From the NCBI RefSeq assembly GCF_021538615.1, contig NZ_JAJHIZ010000003.1, forward strand, positions 3,100,001-3,164,000: DNA of 64,000 bases, written 5' to 3'. The first letter of the stretch is position 1; each line of letters starts with the position of its first letter. Of this stretch, positions 16,352 to 24,451 are shown piece by piece. The translations under genes and the position numbers were made by a program. The notes beneath the pieces were generated by a model that worked only from the letters and a program-made list of their open reading frames with translations, did no database searches and was not told the origin of the DNA. Source of the DNA: Niabella agricola (GTDB lineage Bacteria; Bacteroidota; Bacteroidia; Chitinophagales; Chitinophagaceae).

Positions 16352-16508
16352 TCCCTCTTCTCAGATTTAACATTTCTCATGTATAATACGGAGTGGAACA
16401 TTCTTGTTCTCTCCCTTTTTTTTTATAAGCGTCACTGATTAAACCAGGCATAAACATTTTACTGAGTGGACCTGGTGGTGGGGGAACTCCGTCCAAGCAT
16501 CAAAAAAA

Positions 16509-18906
16509 TTATTTCCCTTTCTTTACATATTTTTCCAGCCACTGGTACTCCTCCCAAAGCAGGTGCAGAAGGTTTTCTTTGGCGGTATAACCATGTGATT
16601 CGAAAGGAAGCTGCACAAAGCGCACTGTACCGCCATGCCCCTTGATGGCGTTAAAGAGCCGCTCGCTCTGGATGGGGAAGGTACCGGGGTTGTTATCGGC
16701 CTCCCCGTGAATGAGCAACAGCGGTGTTTTTATTTTATCGGCGTAGCTAAAGGGGCTCATGCGGTTGTACACCTGGGGCGCCTGCCAGTAAGTACGCTCT
16801 TCGTTCTGAAATCCAAACGGGGTAAGGGTTCGGTTGTAGGCCCCGCTGCGCGCGATGCCGGCCTTAAACAGGCGGGTATGCGCCAGTAAATTGGCCGTCA
16901 TAAAGGCGCCATAGCTATGACCTGCAACTGCTACCCGGGTACTATCACCGATACCCATGGAAGCAATTTTGTTGATGGCGGCTTTGGCGTTCCATTCCAG
17001 CTGTGCTACAAAATTATCATTAGGGTAGTTACTGCCTTCGCCCACTATGGGAAACTCGGCATTGTCCATCACCGCATAGCCTTCCAAAGCAAAGAAAACA
17101 AAGCTGCCGTAGCTGATCTGCGTAAACGTGTTCTTACTGCCGCGCACCTGGGCTGCATCGGAAGCCTGTTTGTACTCCCGTGGGTAGGCCACAATGATCA
17201 CCGGCAGCTGGCCATCCTTTGCCGGATCGTAGTTTTTTGACACATATACATTGGCTGTAAGCTGGATGCCATCCCTGCGGGTATAGGTGACTTTTTCTTT
17301 TTTAAGATCGCGCAGCTCCGGTTGCGGATCGGGGAAATTGGTGAGCGGGGTTTCTTTTTTACCGTTTATGATAAAATAGTTGGGCGGCTGAGCGGCACTC
17401 TGGCGGCTGGCTACAAAAGATAGTCCTTTTTGCTGCGACAGTAATTTAACCGGCACTTCATAATACGGATCTTTTGCCTGCCACAGTTTTTCCTTTTTTA
17501 AGGAGGTGAAATCAAAACTGCCCACGAAGGGATAATCGCCTTTGGGAGAAGCGCCCTGACCGTTCATGATGAATTTTGTTTTCTGGTAGATGAGCGGCAC
17601 TAACCGGCCGTATTCATTTCTGATGGTAAAGGGTGTACCAGGATCATTATAGGCATCGTTCGTGCTGCGGTCGTCCAGGGTAGCAAGTGTTTTAGTAGAC
17701 AGGTCCAGTCGTTGCCAAATGCGTTTTTGCCGGGCAAAAGAGCCCTGGGTAACCAACGCCATATCTTTATTAACGAAGCTCACATTATACATTCGCATAG
17801 GCGTGGCTACCACGGTTTCCGGGGTGGCGGCAAATGGTGCATCCAGGATTATATACTGATCGTGATTGGGTACATCGCGTTTGATAAAGCCACTATCCAG
17901 CGGCTCGATCCAGCCCAGCGTGGCGGGTTTGGTGGCGATCCAGCTATGACCGCGCGGGGCGTTCAATACATTGTCAAAGCCGCTGGGTGCCAGTTCCGCG
18001 GAGGGAATCTTTGCAATGGTTTTTACAGGCATGCCTTTGGCATCCCACACTTCAACGGTTGAGGCAAAGCCATAAGAAGGTACCAGGTAGGAAAGATCGC
18101 CAGTAAGACGCTCCACCAACAAATAATTTTTATCGGGCGAAAGCTGGATGGAGGTGTAGAGATCCGGCTTACCGATGGACGTTTCCATATCACCGTTATT
18201 AAGAATAGGTTGTGATATTGCAAAAAAGCGGAACAGCGCTTCATCGTATTTGTTTTTAATAAGATCCTGGTAAGTGCGGGAGGCAGCTACCTTACCCAGG
18301 TTTTGTTGAATAACCGGTCCGTCCGGCGCAACGGGCTTTTGGGGCATGGCTGAAGGGGCGGCTGTGGTGGCCAGGTAAAGCAATTGATCATTATCCCACC
18401 AGCTGAAATCGTTGCCTGTGGCCGTGTTGAGCGGCGTGCGGTTGATTTTAACGGCCTGTGCGGTTTTAACGTTTACCGTATAAAGATCCACCGCCGTACG
18501 TGTTTCCTGAAGGAAGGCCAGCTTATCACCTGCACGATTCCAGGAAACGGAGGAGGCCCTTAGGGGCTCTGGCAGTCCGCTGATGGGCACCTCTTTGCCT
18601 GTGAGCACGTTTTTTAATGCAAGTCCGGTGTAATAGGAGCCCCTGCTCGGACTGAAGTTAGCAGGGTTGATGCGCAGTCCGGCGATCCTGAGTTCTGGTT
18701 GAGCCAGGTCCTCTATAGTAGGACCGGCACTGCGCTGTATGAGCACCATCCAGGAGCCGTCATCATTGAAACTTACACCCGGGTTGAAGGTGGCAAGAAG
18801 TAATTTTTCAATAACAGCGGGGGGCTTCTGGTAAGAGCTGCCCTCCTGGGCAGTTACGGTAAAAAAAAAAGATCAAGCCAAGGGATAGGAACAGACTACG
18901 TTTCAT
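16509..18906 (-). pseudogene. S9D glutamyl-type peptidase, frameshifted in the signal-peptide region
   Basis: A prolyl-oligopeptidase-fold exopeptidase. From an ATG at 18906 the frame begins MKRSLFLSLGLIFFF, a signal peptide, then fails within 33 codons. One base fewer in the ten-A tract at 18861-18870 joins it to TVTAQEGSSYQKPPAV and on to the full 746-codon downstream frame; the intact protein would be 798 residues. The beta-propeller domain precedes a C-terminal hydrolase domain with GHSYGAF (catalytic Ser), GEADN (Asp) and ESHGY (His). The SYGAFMTANLLAHTRLF and RSGAYNRTLTPFGF segments match plant chloroplast glutamyl endopeptidases (S9D). The body is otherwise intact. A sequencing error, transcriptional slippage or a true null allele are all possible. 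Confidence 0.82.
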
Positions 18907-18991
18907 GTTGAAGATTTGGTATTTCTTCAGTCGAATGTAGTGAAATTCCGGGGAACGGGGTCTTTATTGCTGCAGATGCACAGATTTTTGA

Positions 18992-19013
18992 TGGCTCGCG
19001 GGGAAACGAGCCA
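18992..19013. other. Isolated hairpin
   Basis: TGGCTCG and CGAGCCA form a perfect 7-bp stem around an 8-nt loop in the gap between the S9D peptidase start and the small membrane protein stop. No T-run follows on either strand, so it is a weak terminator candidate at most; it could mark the end of the small gene's transcript. Confidence 0.3.
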
Positions 19014-19065
19014 GGAAATACATTTGTTCAGTTAAGAACGGGGCTGCAATATGTAAAACATTATA

Positions 19066-19200
19066 TTATCTCAGCAGGCTAAGCAACACATAAACAAATA
19101 AAACAATGGTTACTATGGTACCACAGATAAAAAAACCGGCCAGGAATTCCATGTATCCGGCTTTTTTGTGCTTTAAAGGGAGTTCATGTTTAAGGGACAT
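19066..19200 (-). CDS. Small single-span membrane protein
   Basis: A 44-residue frame from the ATG at 19200. The N-terminus is basic (SLKHELPLKHKKAG) and the C-terminal part is one long hydrophobic span, FLAGFFICGTIVTIVLFVYVLL, ending near the stop. A longer version starting at 19266 adds 22 codons without likeness to a signal. The basic-then-hydrophobic layout suggests a real small membrane protein with its N-terminus in the cytoplasm, but no family is recognised and coding status is inferred from composition alone. It is not obviously co-transcribed with the peptidase gene, which starts 160 bp downstream. Confidence 0.4.
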   Translation of the reverse strand: MSLKHELPLKHKKAGYMEFLAGFFICGTIVTIVLFVYVLLSLLR

Positions 19201-19482
19201 ATGCTTTCGTTTTGTTTCGGCTATAAAGTTCGCACAATGAATAAGCCTTCCGAAGCGTAAAAGCACGGATTTTTTATAGGGTTTTTACGGTAGGCCGGTG
19301 TTGTGCAAAGGAGCTTATTACGGGAGCCGGTTTCCGGGCCAGGATCTTTATTGCCGGCCGGGCCTGGAGCAGCCTGTAAAAGAAGGCAAACTCAGCAACC
19401 CATTCCCGGTAAATCTGTTATAAAAAGGGTTGATGTAAGGATTCCGACTAAATAACGATCTTTGCCGTTTAAAACAGTGTGT

Positions 19483-20898
19483 ATGAAAGTAGAGCAGATT
19501 TATACCGGATGCCTGGCGCAGGGAGCCTATTATATATCTTCAAAGGGTGAAGCAGCCATTATTGACCCCCTGCGGGAAGTACAGCCTTATATCGACCGTG
19601 CGGCAAGAGACGGGGTAACGATCAAATATATTTTCGAAACACATTTTCATGCTGATTTTGTAAGCGGCCATGTTGATCTTGCTGCCAAAACTGGTGCGCA
19701 GATCGTTCTGGGGCCAACAGACGCGCATTTGGGATACGATGCTCATATTGCGAAAGACGGAGAGCAGTTTAAAATAGGTGATGCGATCATAAAGGTATTG
19801 CACACACCCGGGCATACCCTGGAAAGCGCTGTTTATTTACTGATGGATGGAGCCGGGAAAGAGACCGCTATTTTTACCGGCGACACGTTGTTTATCGGGG
19901 ATGTAGGCCGGCCGGATCTGGCACAGAAAATAGTGGGAGATCTGACCAAAGAAAAACTGGCGGGATTGCTTTATGATTCGCTCCGCAATAAAATTATGCC
20001 GTTGCCGGATGAACTGATCGTTTATCCGGCGCATGGTGCAGGAAGCGCCTGCGGCAAAAACATGAGCCGCGAAACTTCAGATACCCTGGGTCATCAGAAA
20101 AAAGTGAACTACGCCTTGAATGCTGAGCTGACCCGGGAACAATTTATTACGGCAGTTACGGACGGTTTGACAGAACCTCCCCAATATTTTCCCAAGAATG
20201 TGATGATGAATATCGAAGGGTATGACAGCATCAATGAGGTGCTGGAGCGCGGCAATCGAGAGCTGGATCCGGATGCTTTTGAAGAGGCTGCCAACCATAC
20301 CGGCGCGATCATGCTCGATACCCGCGCACCCGGGGATTTTGCAAAGGCCTTTATTCCCAATTCGATCAATATCGGCATTGATGGGAGTTTTGCCGTTTGG
20401 GTGGGCACCCTGATCCCCGATCTGAAACAGGAGATCCTGATCGTTGCTGATGAGGGACGCGAAGAAGAGGTGGTGACCCGCCTGGCACGTGTGGGTTATG
20501 ATTACGCCATCGGTTACCTGAAGGGTGGCATCGAAGCCTGGAAAAAGGCCGGCAAGGAGACCGACCATATTGAAAGTATTGACCCGGAAGCGCTGGCTGC
20601 CGTTCCTCAGCCGCATATCCTGGACGTACGCAAGGAAAGCGAATACCAGGCGGAGCATATTGAAGGTGCCGAGAATATGCCACTCGACTATATCAATAAC
20701 CATATTGCAGACATTGACCGGAGCAAACCGGTGTATGTGCACTGCGCCGGCGGATACCGTTCCATGATCTTTTCTTCCATTCTAAAAGCCCGTGGATTTG
20801 ATCATGTGATCGATATACAGGGTGGGTTTAAGGCGATCAAGGACTCGGGTAAATTTACAATTACAGATTTTGTTTGTCCTACGGCAGTGAAAAAGTAA
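19483..20898 (+). CDS. MBL-fold hydrolase with two rhodanese domains (persulfide dioxygenase-like)
   Basis: A 471-residue protein from the ATG at 19483 (an in-frame TTG 21 bp earlier is less likely). The N-terminal metallo-beta-lactamase domain (about 1-240) has ETHFHADFVSGH (metal ligands), HTPGHT and GDTLFIGDVGRPDL, the signature of the ETHE1/PDO-like group that oxidises glutathione or protein persulfides. Two rhodanese domains follow: about 265-365 and 370-468. The second has the catalytic cysteine loop VHCAGGYRS; the first has VADEGREE at that place and no cysteine, so it is likely structural. Such fusions handle reactive sulfane sulfur during cysteine or thiosulfate breakdown. It is cytoplasmic and transcribed alone; the adjacent gene remnant is unrelated. 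Confidence 0.88.
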   Translation: MKVEQIYTGCLAQGAYYISSKGEAAIIDPLREVQPYIDRAARDGVTIKYIFETHFHADFVSGHVDLAAKTGAQIVLGPTDAHLGYDAHIAKDGEQFKIGDAIIKVLHTPGHTLESAVYLLMDGAGKETAIFTGDTLFIGDVGRPDLAQKIVGDLTKEKLAGLLYDSLRNKIMPLPDELIVYPAHGAGSACGKNMSRETSDTLGHQKKVNYALNAELTREQFITAVTDGLTEPPQYFPKNVMMNIEGYDSINEVLERGNRELDPDAFEEAANHTGAIMLDTRAPGDFAKAFIPNSINIGIDGSFAVWVGTLIPDLKQEILIVADEGREEEVVTRLARVGYDYAIGYLKGGIEAWKKAGKETDHIESIDPEALAAVPQPHILDVRKESEYQAEHIEGAENMPLDYINNHIADIDRSKPVYVHCAGGYRSMIFSSILKARGFDHVIDIQGGFKAIKDSGKFTITDFVCPTAVKK

Positions 20899-21124
20899 CG
20901 GATGCTATTTGCGCTGCGTTATTCGGGCAGTGCTTTAAAGTATTCATTTACGAAGGGCTTCATAGCTTTTGTAATATTGCCTGTATAAAAGTTGATCAGT
21001 AGTCCCTGGGGGTTTTTGTAACTGCTTCATATAGGTAAGCAGCTGCGCTTCATGGACATGTAAGTATCCCTAAAAACCAGACAGTTTAAAATTAGAGAGA
21101 TTTACTAAATTTAAACTGTAAAAA

Positions 21125-21415
21125 ATGAAAAAGACAAGATTCACAGAGACACAGATTGTTTCAGTCTTAAAGCGCCAGGAAGGCGGTATACCGACCAAAG
21201 AACTCTGTCGTGAACTGGGTATATCCGAAGCCACTTTCTACAATTGGAAGAGTAAGTATGGCGGCATGGAAGCCTCAGATGTGAAGCGCATGAAAGAGTT
21301 GGAAGAAGAGAATGCCCGGTTAAAACGCATGTATGCGAACCTGGCAATGGATAACGAGATATTAAGGGATTTGTTCTCAAAAAAAGGCTGGGCCCTGCCA
21401 CCAAAAGGCAATTAA
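21125..21415 (+). CDS. IS3-family transposase OrfA
   Basis: A 96-residue protein with an N-terminal helix-turn-helix (KELCRELGISEATFYNWKSKYGG, about 27-50) followed by a leucine-zipper-like coiled coil (KELEEENARLKRMYANLAMDNEIL, about 57-82). The FTETQIVSVLKRQEGG beginning and YNWKSKYGGM segment match IS407-group OrfA proteins. OrfA binds the inverted repeats and, when fused by frameshifting to OrfB, gives the full transposase. The A7 run at 21379-21385 near its 3' end is the probable frameshift site; unshifted translation ends ten codons later. Confidence 0.92.
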   Translation: MKKTRFTETQIVSVLKRQEGGIPTKELCRELGISEATFYNWKSKYGGMEASDVKRMKELEEENARLKRMYANLAMDNEILRDLFSKKGWALPPKGN

Positions 21416-22233
21416 GCAAGGAGCTTGTAAAGGAGCGAAAGATACCGGTGAGCCGGGCCTGTAAGATAATCTCATTACCACGATCCCAATATTATTATGC
21501 GTCAGTCAAGGACGACTCAGCAGTAATAGAAGCCTTGCAGGAGTTGGCATTTGCCCATCCATCGTATGGCTTCAGGAAGCTCTTTGCATATTTACGGCGC
21601 TCAGGAAAAAACTGGAACCATAAAAAGGTTTATCGTGTGTATAAGCAGTTAAAACTTAACAAAAAGCGCAAGGGTAAAAGAAGACTCCCGGCACGTATAA
21701 AACATCCCCTGCAACAACCCGAAACGGTAAATAAAGTATGGAGTATGGATTTTATGAGCGATAGCATGACAGGTAACCGGAAGTTCAGAACCTTCAATGT
21801 AATCGATGATTGCAGTCGGGAGGCATTGGCTATTGAAGTGGATACCTCAATATCTTCAAGGCGGGTGATCAGGACACTCAACAGGGTTATCGAAAGCAAT
21901 GGTAAGCCCATGGCCGTAAGAGTGGATAATGGTCCGGAGTTTACCTCAAAGGATTTTGAACTGTGGGCGAAGGGACAAGGGATTAGTATCCTGTATATCC
22001 AACCCGGAAGACCTATGCAAAACGGCTACATTGAACGATTTAACCGACTTTACAGGGAAGCTGTATTGGATGCATATTTGTTTTTTGATCTCTACCAGGT
22101 AAGGGTACTAACACAGGAATGGATGGAAGAATACAATCACAAAAGACCACACGAGTCACTGGACAACCTGACACCGCTTGAATACAAAAAGTTGGCTGGT
22201 GAAAAGAAAAATACTCAACTTATAGCTGTCTGA
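21379..22233 (+). CDS. IS3-family transposase OrfB (made by -1 frameshift from OrfA)
   Basis: The frame is open from the A7 run at 21379 to the stop at 22233 (285 codons); the first in-frame ATG is within it, but orfB is normally expressed as an OrfAB fusion by -1 slippage. An HTH_21-like region (about 55-95, SYGFRKLFAYLRRSG) precedes the DDE integrase core: D in VWSMDFMSD, D in VRVDNGPEFTS, and E in GYIERFNRLYREAV, with the usual 35-residue D-E spacing. The C-terminal YNHKRPHESLDNLTPLEYKK is the standard IS3 tail. It lies in the -1 frame relative to orfA and looks complete, so the element could be active. Confidence 0.93.
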   Translation, partial: KKRLGPATKRQLSKELVKERKIPVSRACKIISLPRSQYYYASVKDDSAVIEALQELAFAHPSYGFRKLFAYLRRSGKNWNHKKVYRVYKQLKLNKKRKGKRRLPARIKHPLQQPETVNKVWSMDFMSDSMTGNRKFRTFNVIDDCSREALAIEVDTSISSRRVIRTLNRVIESNGKPMAVRVDNGPEFTSKDFELWAKGQGISILYIQPGRPMQNGYIERFNRLYREAVLDAYLFFDLYQVRVLTQEWMEEYNHKRPHESLDNLTPLEYKKLAGEKKNTQLIAV

Positions 22234-22665
22234 AAAAGGGGGTACTTACAGACAGGCAACAAGTGCTCTACCGCTTTTAGTTCTACTACAACGCAATTAT
22301 TCACCAACAGATCCAGGCGAAGGTCTGCATCAATTGCAATATTCTCATAAACAACCGGCACTAAAACCTGCCGTATGACAGTAAAATGATTCCTGGAAAG
22401 CTCATACTCCAGGCATCTTTGATAAACGCTTTCTAACAGGCCTGGACCTAATACCTTGTGTACTTTAATTGCACATCCCGTAATTTCATAGGAAAGCTGG
22501 GTTACTTCTTTCTTTGTCACAGGTTTTTTAATAGGTGTTATATAAACCATTGAGATATTAAGGGTCATTAAGAGGCGGCATTATATATCTTAACTTCTTA
22601 ATGGTTCAAAAAAACTCAGAGGTATTTATAAAGGTACATGAGTTTTAATTAATATGGTTTATTTT

Positions 22666-24447
22666 TTAACTCGCCCGCTTATGCTGCAGCAGCATATTCA
22701 TGGCATGTTCCAGGGTTCCGGCAAGGATCACTTCCCCGGCATTGACAAAGAAAATTTCGTCGGCATTTTCGATCGTATTCAACCGGTGTGCAATGATGAT
22801 CTTTGTAGTGGTTGCCGGCAGCCGCTCCAGTATATCCTCCAGGATCTTTTCGGTTACCGTATCGATATTGGCCGTGGCTTCATCCAGGATTACGATCCGG
22901 GGCTTGCGCAGTACAGCTCTGATAAAAGCAATCAGTTGTTTTTGACCCAGGCTGACCGAATCCGAACTGGTAACCAGCTGCGTATTTAAACCGGCATCAA
23001 ACCGGGATAGCAGGTCGCTTAATCCTGCGTCGGTGATGGCCGTTAATAATTGTTCATCATTGAGTTGCCGTAGTTCGGTATTTCCGTAAAGGATGCTTTC
23101 CCGGAGTGTACCGGTAAATAAAAACGGCTCCTGTAAAATAAACCCGATCTCCCGGGTACGTTCTTCGGCGGTATAAGTACGGATATCCTGTCCGTTTAAT
23201 AATACCATTCCCTCAGTAGGATCATATAACCGTGCGATCAATGCCGCTGTGGTGCTCTTGCCGCCGCCGGTGGGGCCTACCAGGGCATAGGTCTTCCCTC
23301 GTTGCAGCTTAAAGTTAATATCGTGTAATACGCTTTTACCATCCGGGTAACTAAAGGATACATGCTGAAATGCCAGTACTGTATCTGATGCGGATACGGC
23401 CGTACCTGTTTTGCTCAGCACCGGCAGGTTCGATTGCCGGGAAAGGATTACGGAGATCCGGTCCCAGGCCGCCAGCGCTGTTTGAAAGCTCGCCCATAGC
23501 GCCGCCAGTTCCCGCAGTGGCCGGTAAAAATATTGCACATAACTCATAAAACTGATCAGCAAGCCCAATGTGAACTGCCCTTCAAGAATGAGGTAAATGC
23601 CAAAGCCCAGTACGATCAGCTGCGCCAGGTTGGAGAAGAATCCAAATACCGGAGTAAACAGGTTGTTGGCGATACCTGCTGTGATGGATGTTTTATAGTT
23701 GTTGTCATTGGCCTTTGAAAAACGGGCCCGGAAATAATCACGCCGGTTAAAAGCGATAATGGTTTTAAAATTGTGCAGTCCTTCCTGAATATTGGCGCTG
23801 AGATCTCCATTGGCCTTCAGGCTGATGGCATTCTTTTTCTTTACCCATGGCGCAACCAACAGTGCAAATAACAGGATGAAAACGGCCGGTACCAGCGATG
23901 CGGCGCCCAGCTCCCAGTTAATGGATAACACAAATATGGCAACACCGATCATCGAAAAGATACTGTCCATAAACCGCATCAGCGACTGCGAGAAGAACTG
24001 GTTTACCGTATCGGTGTCGTTGTTGATCCGCGAGATCAGGTCACCGGAACGGTTGCTGTTAAAGAAAGCAACCGGTAGTTGCTGCAGTTTATTAAATACT
24101 TCGTTCCGCAGCGCATATAGCATGCGTTGTCCAACACCGCCCATCAGTTTGGCCTGCAGGTACTCTGTGCCGGCCCAAACGATATAAATACCCAGCAGAA
24201 GCGCGCTGTACTGTATTAAAAGGCCATATTGCTTTTGGAGTATAAAATGATCCACAATATAACCAATCAGGTAAGGCGTAAGCATGGTAAGACCAGCGTT
24301 CAGCATCATTACAAAAAAAGCGATGCCGAGATTTCTTTTTTCGCCTTTCATAAACCGGAACATCTTGCGCAGGGCTGCACCTGCCGGACTTTTCTGCTCC
24401 CGGCTCAGGTTATAATCTGTTTGATGGTTACCGTGTTGCTCCTGCAT
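22666..24447 (-). CDS. ABC exporter, second half of a heterodimer (intact ATP-site motifs, altered signature)
   Basis: A 593-residue type IV (MsbA/BmrCD-like) half transporter: a soluble lead of about 35 residues, six predicted membrane helices within about 40-330, and an ATPase domain (about 355-585). Walker A is GPTGGGKST, Walker B IVILDEATANID and the switch His is in IIIAHRLNTI, so its own ATP-site residues are complete. The signature is SVSLGQKQ, not the usual LSGGQ (about 22943-22957). It starts 4 bp after the stop of the partner gene, so the two form an operon and presumably a heterodimer in the inner membrane. Substrate (lipid, peptide or drug) cannot be told from sequence. Confidence 0.88.
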   Translation of the reverse strand: MQEQHGNHQTDYNLSREQKSPAGAALRKMFRFMKGEKRNLGIAFFVMMLNAGLTMLTPYLIGYIVDHFILQKQYGLLIQYSALLLGIYIVWAGTEYLQAKLMGGVGQRMLYALRNEVFNKLQQLPVAFFNSNRSGDLISRINNDTDTVNQFFSQSLMRFMDSIFSMIGVAIFVLSINWELGAASLVPAVFILLFALLVAPWVKKKNAISLKANGDLSANIQEGLHNFKTIIAFNRRDYFRARFSKANDNNYKTSITAGIANNLFTPVFGFFSNLAQLIVLGFGIYLILEGQFTLGLLISFMSYVQYFYRPLRELAALWASFQTALAAWDRISVILSRQSNLPVLSKTGTAVSASDTVLAFQHVSFSYPDGKSVLHDINFKLQRGKTYALVGPTGGGKSTTAALIARLYDPTEGMVLLNGQDIRTYTAEERTREIGFILQEPFLFTGTLRESILYGNTELRQLNDEQLLTAITDAGLSDLLSRFDAGLNTQLVTSSDSVSLGQKQLIAFIRAVLRKPRIVILDEATANIDTVTEKILEDILERLPATTTKIIIAHRLNTIENADEIFFVNAGEVILAGTLEHAMNMLLQHKRAS

Positions 24448-24451
24448 ATTG

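Larger units (their letters stand above)
21059..22250 (+). mobile_element. IS3-family (IS407 group) insertion sequence with 4-bp target duplication
   Basis: A 1192-bp element with both ends defined: TGTAAGTATCCCTAAAAACC at the left (21059) and its imperfect inverse TGTAAGTACCCCCTTTTTCA at the right end (22250). The first eight bases are identical and CAGACAG recurs just inside. Direct GACA repeats flank it at 21055-21058 and 22251-22254; a 4-bp duplication is typical of the IS407 group. It carries two overlapping frames, orfA and orfB, with a seven-A slippery run between them. All parts appear intact. It interrupts a GxxExxY gene in the opposite orientation. Confidence 0.9.
20919..22568 (-). 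pseudogene. GxxExxY-family gene, split by an insertion sequence and frameshifted
   Basis: The 5' part (22568 down to 22255) encodes an N-terminus with EITGCAIKVHKVLGPGLLESVYQ, which is the GxxExxY motif, and a VVVELKAVEHLLPV end. The 3' part (21058 down to 20919) continues with HEAQLLTYMKQLQKP, then QGLLINFYTGNITKAMKPF and FVNEYFKALPE. Removing the IS and one copy of the 4-bp GACA duplication joins them exactly in frame at LLPV-HEAQ. A separate +1 shift lies in the five-G run at 21008-21012, where four are expected for KPQGLL. The family has a restriction-endonuclease-like fold with unknown function. Gene inactivated by both changes, unless the G run is a sequence error. Confidence 0.85.

Noticed and set aside
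20077..20742. Minus-strand frame opposite the MBL-rhodanese gene
   Set aside because: The plus strand encodes complete MBL and rhodanese motifs; the opposite frame has no likeness to any family.
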